Positions 25,191-33,135 of a DNA stretch of 64,000 nt are shown piece by piece. Under the pieces are notes generated by a model that was not told the DNA's origin, made no database searches, and was given only the letters and a program-made list of their open reading frames with translations. The stretch is taken from NCBI RefSeq assembly GCF_014649875.1, contig NZ_BMTW01000006.1:124001-188000 (forward strand), read 5' to 3'. The DNA is from Streptomyces rubiginosohelvolus. GTDB taxonomy: Bacteria > Actinomycetota > Actinomycetes > Streptomycetales > Streptomycetaceae. The first letter of the stretch is position 1. Every line of letters starts with the position of its first letter. Both the position numbers and the translations under genes were made by a program.

Positions 25191-26387
25191 TCAGTCCTCG
25201 GGCACGTCCTTCATGAAGACGATCCCGTCGATGCGGGCCAGGTGCGCCGGGTCGAGCGGGGCATAGCCGAAGTACGGGGATGTGCGCCGTGCGGTGGCGG
25301 TGAGGGCGGCGCCCGACGCGGAGGCGTCCACCAGGCAGGTCCCGGCAGGGAGCGCGTACAGGGCGCCTTCGAGGGTGTCCGGCGGCGGGACGTCGACGCC
25401 CTGGTGCCGCATCGTGCCGAAGGCGGTGGCCAGGAAGCCGTACTCCTCAGCCAGGCGGGTGTGCACGATGGCGCCCGCGCTCCACCATTCCAGCCGCTGC
25501 CCGCCCATCCGCATCGAGCTGATGTCGCGCTGGAGATGGCTGTTGTGCGCGTGGACCAGGACCGGCCCCCGCTCCGCGAGCGCGAGGAGGTTGTCGGCCA
25601 TCATCTGATCCCGCAGGCCCGTCAGCCGCGCCAGCCGGCTCGGCGAGGCGTCGGCCATCCAGTGGTGGTACCGCAGCAGCCCCGACGCGGCCCGCGCCCA
25701 CAGCCGCGCCCGGTCGAACGCATCCCGTGAGGCCGCCGCGATCAGGTGGGGTGCCCAGGCGTGGAGCAGCGCCCCCAGATCGTCGGCGAGCAGTCGCAGC
25801 TCCCCGGCCTCGGCCGACCGCCCGAGGGACGCGGACGGGTCCAGCATCGCCGCGGGGTCGGTCCACCGGTCGTCGGGGCCGAGCAGGCGGTCGAGCGTCC
25901 CGGCGGTGCAGGGAAGCAGCCCCGGGTCGACGTGGTCGGCGAGGGTGCGGTGGAGCGCGGTGAGCGTCTCCCGAGGGCTCGCGGCCCAGGCCATCTCCAG
26001 CGGCCCGTCGAAGCCGGCGAAGCGGACCTGGTCGGAAGCGGGGCGGCCGTCGTTGAACGCGCGCATCCAGCACACCAGTTCACGACTCGCCGCGGATGTC
26101 CCGAATCCGTGGCTGAACCCCCGCTCCAGTACGTCGTCCAGCGCGCCCGCGCCCGACGTCACGTAGTCGTCCACCAACAGCCCCGCCACGCAGTCGCTCT
26201 CGACGGCGATGGTCCGGTACCCCTCCTGTTCGACGAGTTGCCGGAAGAGGGAGTTGCGCAGCCGGAGCGGGGCGTCCACCCCGTGGGTGGGTTCGCCCAG
26301 GGCCAGCATCCGGGGCGGGGAGGCGAACAGCCGCATGACGGAGGCCGCATCGACGGCGTGGGCGATGTCCTTGATGTCGTCTGCCAT
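25191..26387 (-). CDS. Erythromycin esterase family protein
   Basis: 398 residues of the EreA/EreB-like superfamily. LALGEPTHGVDAPLRLRN holds the conserved active-site Glu and His near residue 30, and IAVESDC, LVHAHNSHLQRD and the C-terminal GIVFMKD are family elements. True EreA hydrolyses the macrolide lactone ring; many Streptomyces members have unknown ester substrates. The divergent regulator next door is a drug-sensing MerR type, which supports a detoxification role. ATG 26387 lacks a strong ribosome site. The operator region is shared with the regulator. Confidence 0.88.
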   Translation of the reverse strand: MADDIKDIAHAVDAASVMRLFASPPRMLALGEPTHGVDAPLRLRNSLFRQLVEQEGYRTIAVESDCVAGLLVDDYVTSGAGALDDVLERGFSHGFGTSAASRELVCWMRAFNDGRPASDQVRFAGFDGPLEMAWAASPRETLTALHRTLADHVDPGLLPCTAGTLDRLLGPDDRWTDPAAMLDPSASLGRSAEAGELRLLADDLGALLHAWAPHLIAAASRDAFDRARLWARAASGLLRYHHWMADASPSRLARLTGLRDQMMADNLLALAERGPVLVHAHNSHLQRDISSMRMGGQRLEWWSAGAIVHTRLAEEYGFLATAFGTMRHQGVDVPPPDTLEGALYALPAGTCLVDASASGAALTATARRTSPYFGYAPLDPAHLARIDGIVFMKDVPED

Positions 26388-26390
26388 GGC

Positions 26391-26420
26391 TTCAACCGTA
26401 TCGTTGAACCTTCGGTTGAA
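26391..26420. promoter_or_regulatory. Inverted repeat in the divergent esterase-regulator gap
   Basis: TTCAACCG (26391-26398) and CGGTTGAA (26413-26420) are perfect reverse complements, 14 bases apart, within a 58-base divergent gap; a third GTTGAAC half-site lies between them. This is a good candidate operator for the MerR-family protein, serving both genes. Confidence 0.6.
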
Positions 26421-26445
26421 ACTTCTGCGCGATATTCTCGACTGC

Positions 26446-27219
26446 ATGCGGCAGAACCTTCAAACGGCAGGTCGCCTGCGCCCCGTCGACCTGGCCCGTC
26501 GGCACGGTCTGTCGACCCAGGCGGTGAGGAACTACGAAGCGGCGGGCATCCTCCCGCCCGCCGGGCGCACCGCCCACGGCTACCGCACCTACGCACCGCT
26601 GCACGCCGACGCCCTGGGGACATTTCTCGCCCTGATCCCCGGCCATGGGCACGCGACCGCGACCGCGATCATGCGGGCGGTGAACGGCGACGAGCCGGCC
26701 GAGGCGTTCCGGCTCATCGACGAAAGCCACGCACAGCTCCTGGAGGACCGCAGGACGCTGGACGCCGTCGAAAGGGCCCTCCGCGACCTGGGGCCCGGAG
26801 CCGTGCCCGCACCCGACGACAGGGCGGGCCCCGGCGCGATGTTCGTCGGACCGCTGGCGGGAAGGCTGGGCATCCGGCCCGCCACGCTGCGGAAGTGGGA
26901 GCGCGCCGGGATCGTGACCCCGCGCCGCGACCCGCGGACCGGATACCGGGTGTTCGACGCGGCCGACGTACGGGACGCCGCCCTGGCCCACCAGCTCCGG
27001 CGGGGCGGCTACGGCCTGGAGCGGATCGCACCGCTCATCGCCCAGGTGCGGGCGGCCGGCGGTCCGGAGCCGCTCGCCGCCGCCTTGGACGACTGGCACG
27101 CCCGGCTGGCCGCCCGCGGGCGCGCGATGCTGGCCGGGGCCGCCGAGCTGGACGCCTACCTCCGCGAACGTGAGAGGCCGGTGCGGGCCCAGGGCGCGCA
27201 CCGGGCGCAGGACATGTAA
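26446..27219 (+). CDS. MerR family transcriptional regulator, TioE-like
   Basis: 257 residues with two MerR-like winged-helix domains, the TioE arrangement. The first (residues about 9-75) reads VDLARRHGLSTQAVRNYEAAGILPPAGR; the second (about 130-200) reads LAGRLGIRPATLRKWERAGIV, then TGYRVFDAADVRDA. A helical region lies between them and another at the end. Such proteins bend the spacer of their promoter and often sense drugs. It is divergent from the esterase-family gene, with the inverted repeat between them. ATG 26446. Confidence 0.88.
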   Translation: MRQNLQTAGRLRPVDLARRHGLSTQAVRNYEAAGILPPAGRTAHGYRTYAPLHADALGTFLALIPGHGHATATAIMRAVNGDEPAEAFRLIDESHAQLLEDRRTLDAVERALRDLGPGAVPAPDDRAGPGAMFVGPLAGRLGIRPATLRKWERAGIVTPRRDPRTGYRVFDAADVRDAALAHQLRRGGYGLERIAPLIAQVRAAGGPEPLAAALDDWHARLAARGRAMLAGAAELDAYLRERERPVRAQGAHRAQDM

Positions 27220-27229
27220 GCAGGTCCGG

Positions 27230-28888
27230 TCAGGCGGGCAGCCGCCCCAGCAGGGCCGCGAAGTCCGTGCCCGCCGGTAGGGTGCCGAACGCGAGCCCCT
27301 GGTCCCCGGCGAGGCGGGAGGCGCAGAACGCGTCGGCCACCGCCGCCGGAGCATGGCGCACCAGCAGCGAGCCCTGCAGGACGAGAGCGGCCCGTTCGAC
27401 GACCCGGCGGGCCCGGAGCTGCGCGTCCTCGGGGCGCGCCAGCTCGGCCCGCAGCTCCCGCCAGGCCGCGTCGAGCCGCGCGTCCGCCCCGGCGGCCGCC
27501 CCGATCTCGGCGCTCAGGGCCTCCAGGGACTCGGGCTCCCGCGTCAACGCCCTCAGCATGTCGAGGGCATTGACATTGCCGGAGCCCTCCCAGATGCCGT
27601 TGAGCGGGGCCTCGCGGTACAGCCGGGGCATCCCGGAGGCCTCGTCGTAGCCGTTGCCGCCGAGGCACTCCAGGGCCTCGGCGACCGCGACGGGCTGCCG
27701 CTTGCACACCCAGTACTTGCCGACGGCGGTGGCCAGCCGGAGGAACGCGCGCTCCCCGGCGTCGCCCCGGTGGGCGCGGTCGGCGGCCCCCGCCAGGCGC
27801 AGGGCCAGGGTCGTGGCCGCCTCGGACTCCAGGGACAGATCCGCCAGAACGTTGCGCATCAGGGGCTGGTCGATCAGCTCGACGCCGAACACCGAGCGGT
27901 GGCGCGCGTGGTGGGCCGCCTGCGCCAGAGCGGCCCGGATACCGGCGGCGGACCCGAGCACACAGTCGAGCCGGGTCATCGTCACCATGTCGATGATCGT
28001 GCGCACGCCCTTGCCCTCGTCCCCGACGAGCCAGGCCACGGTGTCGTCGAACTCCGGCTCGCTGGACGCGTTGGACCGGTTGCCGAGCTTGTCCTTGAGC
28101 CGCTGGATGCGGAAGGTGTTCCGGCTCCCGTCCGGCAGCACGCGCGGCACCAGGAAGCACGACAGACCGCCGGGCGACTGGGCGAGCACCAGGAAGAGGT
28201 CGTTCATCGGCGCACTCGTGAACCACTTGTGCCCGCGCAGCCGCCAGGTGCCGTCGGCCTGCTCGACGGCGGCCGTGGTGTTGGCGCGCACATCGGTGCC
28301 GCCCTGCTTCTCCGTCATCCCCATCCCGGCGAGCAGACCGCGCTTGGCCGTGGGGGTGCTCAGCCCGGGCTCGTACACCCGGCTGGTCAGCAGCGGCTCG
28401 TACGTCTTCGCGAGATCGGGGGAGCGGCGCAGCGCCGGGACGACGGCGTACGTCATCGAGACCGGGCACAGATGCCCCTGCTCCAGCATCGTGGCCAGCA
28501 TGAAGCCGCCGGCCCGGGCGGCATGGGCCCCGGGGCGCTCGTCGGCCCAGGCGGCGCCCGCCAGTCCCGCCCGTACCGAGGCGTCCATCAGCGAGTGATA
28601 GGCGGGGTGGAACTCGACTTCGTCGATCCGGTGGCCGAAACGGTCGTGGGTGCGCAGCTCCGGCTCGTGCCGGTTGGCCTGGTCGGCCCAGTGCTGCGCC
28701 TCCTCGCTGCCGACGTACCGCCCGAAGCGGTGCAGCTCCTCCAGATGCCACTCGGCGCCCTCACGGCGCACCCCTTCGAGCAGCACCGCGTCGTCGGCGG
28801 CGTCATGACCGGTGAGCGGCGGCGCCTGATTGGTCACCTCGTGCGTCACGGCGGTCGGGTTGCTGCGTGGTGCGGTGGGCGTGGACAT
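27230..28888 (-). CDS. Acyl-CoA dehydrogenase, AidB-like
   Basis: 552 residues. The order is that of AidB: an N-terminal tetramer-forming domain (EELHRFGRYVGSEEAQ), the flavin region (GMGMTEKQGGTDVRANT, then GHKWFTSAPMNDLFLV), and the C-terminal helix bundle with ECLGGNGYDEASGMPRLYRE and GIWEGSGNVNALDMLRAL. AidB of E. coli is induced by alkylation damage and has isovaleryl-CoA dehydrogenase activity. ATG 28888 has a GGAGGAG site. It lies downstream of a TetR gene in the same direction and is convergent with the MerR gene, with only 10 bases between stops. Confidence 0.9.
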   Translation of the reverse strand: MSTPTAPRSNPTAVTHEVTNQAPPLTGHDAADDAVLLEGVRREGAEWHLEELHRFGRYVGSEEAQHWADQANRHEPELRTHDRFGHRIDEVEFHPAYHSLMDASVRAGLAGAAWADERPGAHAARAGGFMLATMLEQGHLCPVSMTYAVVPALRRSPDLAKTYEPLLTSRVYEPGLSTPTAKRGLLAGMGMTEKQGGTDVRANTTAAVEQADGTWRLRGHKWFTSAPMNDLFLVLAQSPGGLSCFLVPRVLPDGSRNTFRIQRLKDKLGNRSNASSEPEFDDTVAWLVGDEGKGVRTIIDMVTMTRLDCVLGSAAGIRAALAQAAHHARHRSVFGVELIDQPLMRNVLADLSLESEAATTLALRLAGAADRAHRGDAGERAFLRLATAVGKYWVCKRQPVAVAEALECLGGNGYDEASGMPRLYREAPLNGIWEGSGNVNALDMLRALTREPESLEALSAEIGAAAGADARLDAAWRELRAELARPEDAQLRARRVVERAALVLQGSLLVRHAPAAVADAFCASRLAGDQGLAFGTLPAGTDFAALLGRLPA

Positions 28889-28956
28889 CGGTTCTCCTCC
28901 GGGAGGCGGGACGGCGGGGCACACCAAGTGCGGGGCAGGGCGAGGCGCGGACCGGG

Positions 28957-29562
28957 TCAGGGGGCCGCGCCGGCGCAGCGCAGGGCCACGGCGGTCAGGC
29001 CGGCGACGAGCAGGTCCGCGTCCTCGGCGGCCGGGGTGCTCAGCGGATACACGAGGACCTCGCCGATCGCGCCCGTGAGTGCGGCGGCGGTGATCTCCGC
29101 GTCCTGACGGGGCAGTTGGTCCGCGGCGACCCCTTCCTCGATCACCGAGGCGAACAGCGCCCGGTAGCGGCGCCGGAACGCCAGGCGTTCCGCGCCGACC
29201 GCCGGCTCGGCGGGCGCCGCGAGCAGCGCGTACGCCAGCCCGTGGTTCTCCAGGGCGCGGCGGGTGAACACCTCCACCCCCCGGCGCAACCGGTCGGCCG
29301 GGTCACCCTCGCCCTCCAGTACCTCGCCCAGCACGTCCACCTCACGCTGCGCGGCGCGCCGGAAGACCTCCACGGCCAGCGCCGACTTGGACGAGAAGTG
29401 CTGGTAGACGGAGCCGGCGGCGATGCCGGCCGCGTCGGCGACGGCGGTGACGGATGCCTGCGCCCAGCCGACGTCCGCCACCACTTCGGTGGCGCAGACG
29501 ACGAGATGCTCCCGGGCGGCTTCGAGGCGCCGCATTTCGGTCGGGGTCTTGCGGTAGGCCAT
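28957..29562 (-). CDS. TetR/AcrR family transcriptional regulator
   Basis: 201 residues. The N-terminal helix-turn-helix is AQASVTAVADAAGIAAGSVYQHFSS-like (VTAVADAAGIAAGSVYQHF, about residues 36-58). The C-terminal ligand domain is all helical (EVFTRRALENHGLAYALLAA). It precedes the AidB-like gene by 68 bases in the same direction and probably controls it and itself. The inverted repeat 8 bases upstream of its start is the likely operator. The ligand may be an acyl-CoA. Confidence 0.9.
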   Translation of the reverse strand: MAYRKTPTEMRRLEAAREHLVVCATEVVADVGWAQASVTAVADAAGIAAGSVYQHFSSKSALAVEVFRRAAQREVDVLGEVLEGEGDPADRLRRGVEVFTRRALENHGLAYALLAAPAEPAVGAERLAFRRRYRALFASVIEEGVAADQLPRQDAEITAAALTGAIGEVLVYPLSTPAAEDADLLVAGLTAVALRCAGAAP

Positions 29563-29570
29563 AGAAGAAG

Positions 29571-29584
29571 TGAATCACCATTCA
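29571..29584. promoter_or_regulatory. TetR-type operator
   Basis: TGAAT-N4-ATTCA, an inverted repeat lying 9-22 bases upstream of the TetR start codon. Probably bound by that regulator for autorepression. Confidence 0.55.
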
Positions 29585-29617
29585 GAGCTTCCCGCTATGG
29601 CCGGTCCACCGCCCGTT

Positions 29618-30850
29618 TCAGGCCGCGGCGGATCCCTGCGGTGACCGGAGGACGAGCAGGGTGATCTCGCTGGGGGCGAAGACGCGGAAGGGCGGGCCCC
29701 AGAAGCCGGTGCCGCGGCTGGTGTAGAGGAGGGTGCGCGCGCCGTGGCGGCTGAGCCCGGCGACGACCGGCTGGTCGACGCGGACCAGGTAGTGGAACGG
29801 CCAGATCTGGCCGCCGTGGGTGTGGCCGGAGAGCTGGAGGTCGATGCCGTGGGCCGCCGCGCGGTCGATGAACTTGGGCTGATGGGCGAGGAGCAGGACC
29901 GGGAGACCGGGATCGGCGCCGTCGAGGGCTCCCGCGAGATGGGCGCGGTGGCCCGCAAGACCGGAGGACTCTGCGGTGACGTCGTCGACGCCGGCGACCA
30001 CGAGGCTGTCACCGCCGCGTTCGAGCAGCAGATGGCGGTTGCGCAGCGGCTCCCACCCCAGCTCGTCCATCAGGTCGACCCAGCCCTGGGCCTCGCTGTA
30101 GTACTCGTGGTTGCCGGTGACGTAGACCCGGGCCCGGGTGGCCTGCACCGTGCCCAGGGGAGCGGCCTGGGCACGACGGCGTTCGGCCGTGCCGTCCGCG
30201 ATGTCGCCGGTGTGGCAGACGAGATCGGCCTCCAGGGTGTTCACCGTCTCGCAGACGCGTGCGGACCAGCGGGCGCGGTCGAGCGGACCGTAGTGGGTGT
30301 CGGTGATCAGGACGACCCGGGTGCCGTCCAAACCGGCTCCCAGCCGGGGGAGTTCCACATCGAGCCGACGGACGCGCGGCACGCGTCGGGCCTCGGCATA
30401 CCCCCAGGCGAGCAGCACGGCGGCGACACCGAGGACGGCCCAGGTGACGATGCGTGCCCGGCCCTGCCCGTCGCCGACGCCGGCCACGGTCAGGGCGAGC
30501 CGCAACAGGACGCCGAGCAGAACGGACCAGGTGAACAGGACCCATATGCCGCCGAGCAGGGTGTCCCCGACGATCGCCGCCCGGTCCTGCTGACGTCGAC
30601 CGTGGCCCCGCACCATCGCGAACGGCATACCGACCAGACCGAGGACGAACAGCCCGGTGCCGGCGAGCGCGACCGGCAGCGGCCAGCGCTGACCGGTGTG
30701 CAGGAGGACCCAGCACGGCACGGCCCACAGCAGGACGGGGGCGACCAGGGGGATGTAGCGCATCAGACGCTGCAGACGGCTCCGCGGCGCTTCTTCCGCC
30801 GCACCGCCTGCCGCGCCGTCCGCGGATCGGGTATCGCTGGTCTCGGTCAC
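29618..30850 (-). CDS. Membrane-anchored metallophosphoesterase
   Basis: 410 residues. Four to five helices fill the first 150 residues (PLVAPVLLWAVPCWVLL; LFVLGLVGMPFAMV; LGGIWVLFTWSVLLGVLL; VTWAVLGVAAVLLAWG). The catalytic domain follows, with LITDTHYGPLD (D-x-H), HTGDIADG (GD), YVTGNHEYY (GNHE), and QLSGHTHGGQIWPFH (GH-x-H), the di-metal ligands of YkuE-type phosphoesterases. This family can act on lipid-linked pyrophosphates or UDP-lipids outside the membrane. GTG 30850 has an AGGAGG site; the frame runs upstream without coding character. Confidence 0.88.
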   Translation of the reverse strand: MTETSDTRSADGAAGGAAEEAPRSRLQRLMRYIPLVAPVLLWAVPCWVLLHTGQRWPLPVALAGTGLFVLGLVGMPFAMVRGHGRRQQDRAAIVGDTLLGGIWVLFTWSVLLGVLLRLALTVAGVGDGQGRARIVTWAVLGVAAVLLAWGYAEARRVPRVRRLDVELPRLGAGLDGTRVVLITDTHYGPLDRARWSARVCETVNTLEADLVCHTGDIADGTAERRRAQAAPLGTVQATRARVYVTGNHEYYSEAQGWVDLMDELGWEPLRNRHLLLERGGDSLVVAGVDDVTAESSGLAGHRAHLAGALDGADPGLPVLLLAHQPKFIDRAAAHGIDLQLSGHTHGGQIWPFHYLVRVDQPVVAGLSRHGARTLLYTSRGTGFWGPPFRVFAPSEITLLVLRSPQGSAAA

Positions 30851-31309
30851 GCTCGCCCTCCTGAGGTTCTGCCCGGGCGGCTCCCGCCGCCGATGCCCTG
30901 CTTCTGCTCCGGGCTCACTGCCGGATTCTCTCGCAGGACGCGGGATCGGCTTCAGGGGGTCGGCTTCCGCGCCGCGACGATCCCCGGTCGCGCGGTCCGT
31001 GATGCGGGCCCGAGCCCGCCGCAGCGACCGTTCGCCGACGCGCGTCCACCTGGCGTGACGCGGATTCGCACCTCGGCGTGCCTGTCGCCGCAGCCGTCGC
31101 ACCCGCCCTTCCTTTAGGTAGGGCTACGTATTGATAGGCGCCGTCCGAGCGCCGCAAACTCTGGGCGGCAAAGCCCATCACAGGTCATCCCCGCGGCCGC
31201 CCGGCCCCGATCTCCCGTCACCACGGCTCTTCTTCCGTGGTGCCCGCATGCCGGGCGGTCCACCCCCACCAGGCCCGACAGGGCCTGTGACGCATCAAGA
31301 GGAGAAGCT
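30851..31309. other. Divergent intergenic region, no gene seen
   Basis: 459 bases between the leftward metallophosphoesterase and the rightward S8 peptidase. Both promoters must lie here. It holds a less G/C-rich patch near 31110-31135 and the hairpin at 31219-31242. Open frames in it lack ribosome sites and recognisable protein sequence. Confidence 0.5.
31219..31242 (+). promoter_or_regulatory. Hairpin in the leader of the S8 peptidase gene
   Basis: Perfect 8-base arms (31219-31226 and 31235-31242) around CTCTTCTT, 68 bases before the GTG start. Possible attenuator or mRNA-stabilising element. Confidence 0.4.
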
Positions 31310-32923
31310 GTGGATCGTCCCGTTCGCACCTTGCGGAGACTGCTCGCCGTCGGCGCCGGTGCCGCCCTGCTCGTCGGCGCCGCCTCGACCGCCGGAGTCA
31401 CAGCCGCGCCCGTACCACCGGGCGGTGGCGAAGGCCGCATCGTCGGTGCGGACCGCCCCGACGCGGTCGAAGGCTCCTACATCGTCACGCTCAAGGACTC
31501 CGTGGCCCGTACGGAGATACCCTCCGTCGCGCGATCCCTGTCCCAGCGTCACGCGGGCCAGGTGCGGAGCACCTACACCACCGCCCTGCGCGGCTTCTCG
31601 GTGAAGATGAGCGAGGAGAAGGCGAAGCGCCTGGCCGCCGACCCCTCGGTGGCCCGCGTGGAAGCCGACGGCGCGGCGTACGCCACCGGCACCCAGCCCA
31701 ATCCGCCCAGTTACGGCCTGGACCGCATCGACCAGCGCAGCCTCCCGCTGGACAGGAGCTTCACCTACCCCAGCGACGCCTCCAGCGTCACGGTCTACGT
31801 CGTCGACTCCGGTGTCCGGATGAGCCACGGCGACTTCGGCGGCCGGGCCACCAGCGGCTACGACTTCATCGACAACGACTCCAACGCATCAGACTGTCAT
31901 GGGCATGGCACACACGTGGCCGGGACCGCCGCGGGCAGCTCCTACGGGGTCGCCAAGGGCGCCAAGATCGTCAGCGTCCGCGTGCTGAACTGCCAGGGCA
32001 GCTCCGGCACCAGCTGGGACCCGGTCCTCCGCGGTATCGACTGGGTCACCAAGAACGCCAAGAAGCCCGCCGTGGTCAACATGAGCGTCGGCGGCGGCAA
32101 GACCCAGTCCATCAACGACGCGATCAACAACTCCATCGCCTCCGGCATCACCTGGGTCGTCGCGGCGGGGAACAACAACGCCGACTCCTGCCAGTACTCG
32201 CCCTCGTCCACCCCGGCGGCGATCACGGTCGGCGCCACGAACAGCTCCGACGCCCGCGCCACCGGCTGGAGCAACGGCCAGGCCTCCAACTACGGCACCT
32301 GCCTCGACATCTTCGCCCCAGGCGACAAGATCATCTCCTCGTCCAACGCGGGCGACAGCGCCAACCAGTCCATGAGCGGCACCTCCATGGCATCCCCGCA
32401 CACCGCCGGCGCCGCCGCCCTGCTCCTGGCCGCCAATCCGTCGCTCACCCCCGCCCAGGTCCGCGACAAGCTGGTCGCCGACGCGACGCCGGACAAGATC
32501 AGCGACGCCCGCCCCGGCTCACCCAACCGCCTGCTCTTCACCGGCACCGGCGGCGGCGAGGACCCCACCGACCCGCCCGGCAAGAAGTTCGAGAGCACCG
32601 GTCAGGTCCAGATCCGCGACAACGCCACCGTCGAGTCCCCCATCACCGTGACCGGCATCGACGGCAACGCCCCCGCCAGCCTGTCGGTCACCCTCGACAT
32701 CCGCCACACCTTCCGCGGTGACCTCAAGGTCGAACTGCTGCCCCCGGGCGGAGGCGCGGCCGTCCTGAAGAACTTCAACTCCAACGACAGCGCCGACAAC
32801 GTCCAGGGCACGTTCACGGTCAATGCCTCCAACAGCCCCGCCAACGGCGTCTGGAAGCTCCGCGTCACCGACAACTGGGTCAACGACACCGGCTCCATCA
32901 ACTCCTGGTCCCTCCAGTTCTGA
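31310..32923 (+). CDS. Secreted subtilisin-like serine peptidase (S8) with P domain
   Basis: 537 residues. Signal peptide to about residue 33 (RTLRRLLAVGAGAALLVGA). An I9-type propeptide inhibitor spans about 55-125 (GSYIVTLKD, RVEADG). The catalytic domain has Asp166 (VYVVDSGV), His199 (HGHGTHVAG), the oxyanion Asn288 (AAGNNN) and Ser359 (GTSMASPH). From about residue 425 comes a beta-sandwich P/homo-B domain ending SWSLQF. It is autoprocessed outside the cell and degrades proteins. GTG 31310 has an AAGAGGAG site. Monocistronic. Confidence 0.95.
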   Translation: MDRPVRTLRRLLAVGAGAALLVGAASTAGVTAAPVPPGGGEGRIVGADRPDAVEGSYIVTLKDSVARTEIPSVARSLSQRHAGQVRSTYTTALRGFSVKMSEEKAKRLAADPSVARVEADGAAYATGTQPNPPSYGLDRIDQRSLPLDRSFTYPSDASSVTVYVVDSGVRMSHGDFGGRATSGYDFIDNDSNASDCHGHGTHVAGTAAGSSYGVAKGAKIVSVRVLNCQGSSGTSWDPVLRGIDWVTKNAKKPAVVNMSVGGGKTQSINDAINNSIASGITWVVAAGNNNADSCQYSPSSTPAAITVGATNSSDARATGWSNGQASNYGTCLDIFAPGDKIISSSNAGDSANQSMSGTSMASPHTAGAAALLLAANPSLTPAQVRDKLVADATPDKISDARPGSPNRLLFTGTGGGEDPTDPPGKKFESTGQVQIRDNATVESPITVTGIDGNAPASLSVTLDIRHTFRGDLKVELLPPGGGAAVLKNFNSNDSADNVQGTFTVNASNSPANGVWKLRVTDNWVNDTGSINSWSLQF

Positions 32924-32982
32924 CCCGGCTCGCGCCTCCCGGCCGGTGAGCCTCTCCGCGAACCTCACCGGCCCGGGACGGA

Positions 32983-33018
32983 GGCGTCTGCGTCGCCCGC
33001 ACACGCGCCGCAGACGCC
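32983..33018 (+). terminator. Hairpin downstream of the S8 peptidase gene
   Basis: Perfect 10-base arms (32983-32992 and 33009-33018) with a 16-base loop, 60 bases after the stop. Confidence 0.6.
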
Positions 33019-33034
33019 ACTCCTCTTTCCAGCG

Positions 33035-33070
33035 CCGTCGGAACGGGCCATCATGAGGCCGTTCCGACGG
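33035..33070. terminator. Second hairpin before the LuxR-family gene
   Basis: Perfect 12-base arms (33035-33046 and 33059-33070), 12-base loop. It could be a second terminator or an operator for the regulator that starts 66 bases on. Confidence 0.5.
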
Positions 33071-33135
33071 CCCGGTCGCATCGCCCGCCCGCACATCCGT
33101 CCTGCCGATGCCGCTCAGGAGCGCGGAAGGAAGCC

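Noticed and set aside
31111..31130. A TTAGGTAGGGCTACG sequence resembling an iron box
   Set aside because: Only the left half matches; the right half CACCTAA is absent, and the neighbouring genes are not iron genes.
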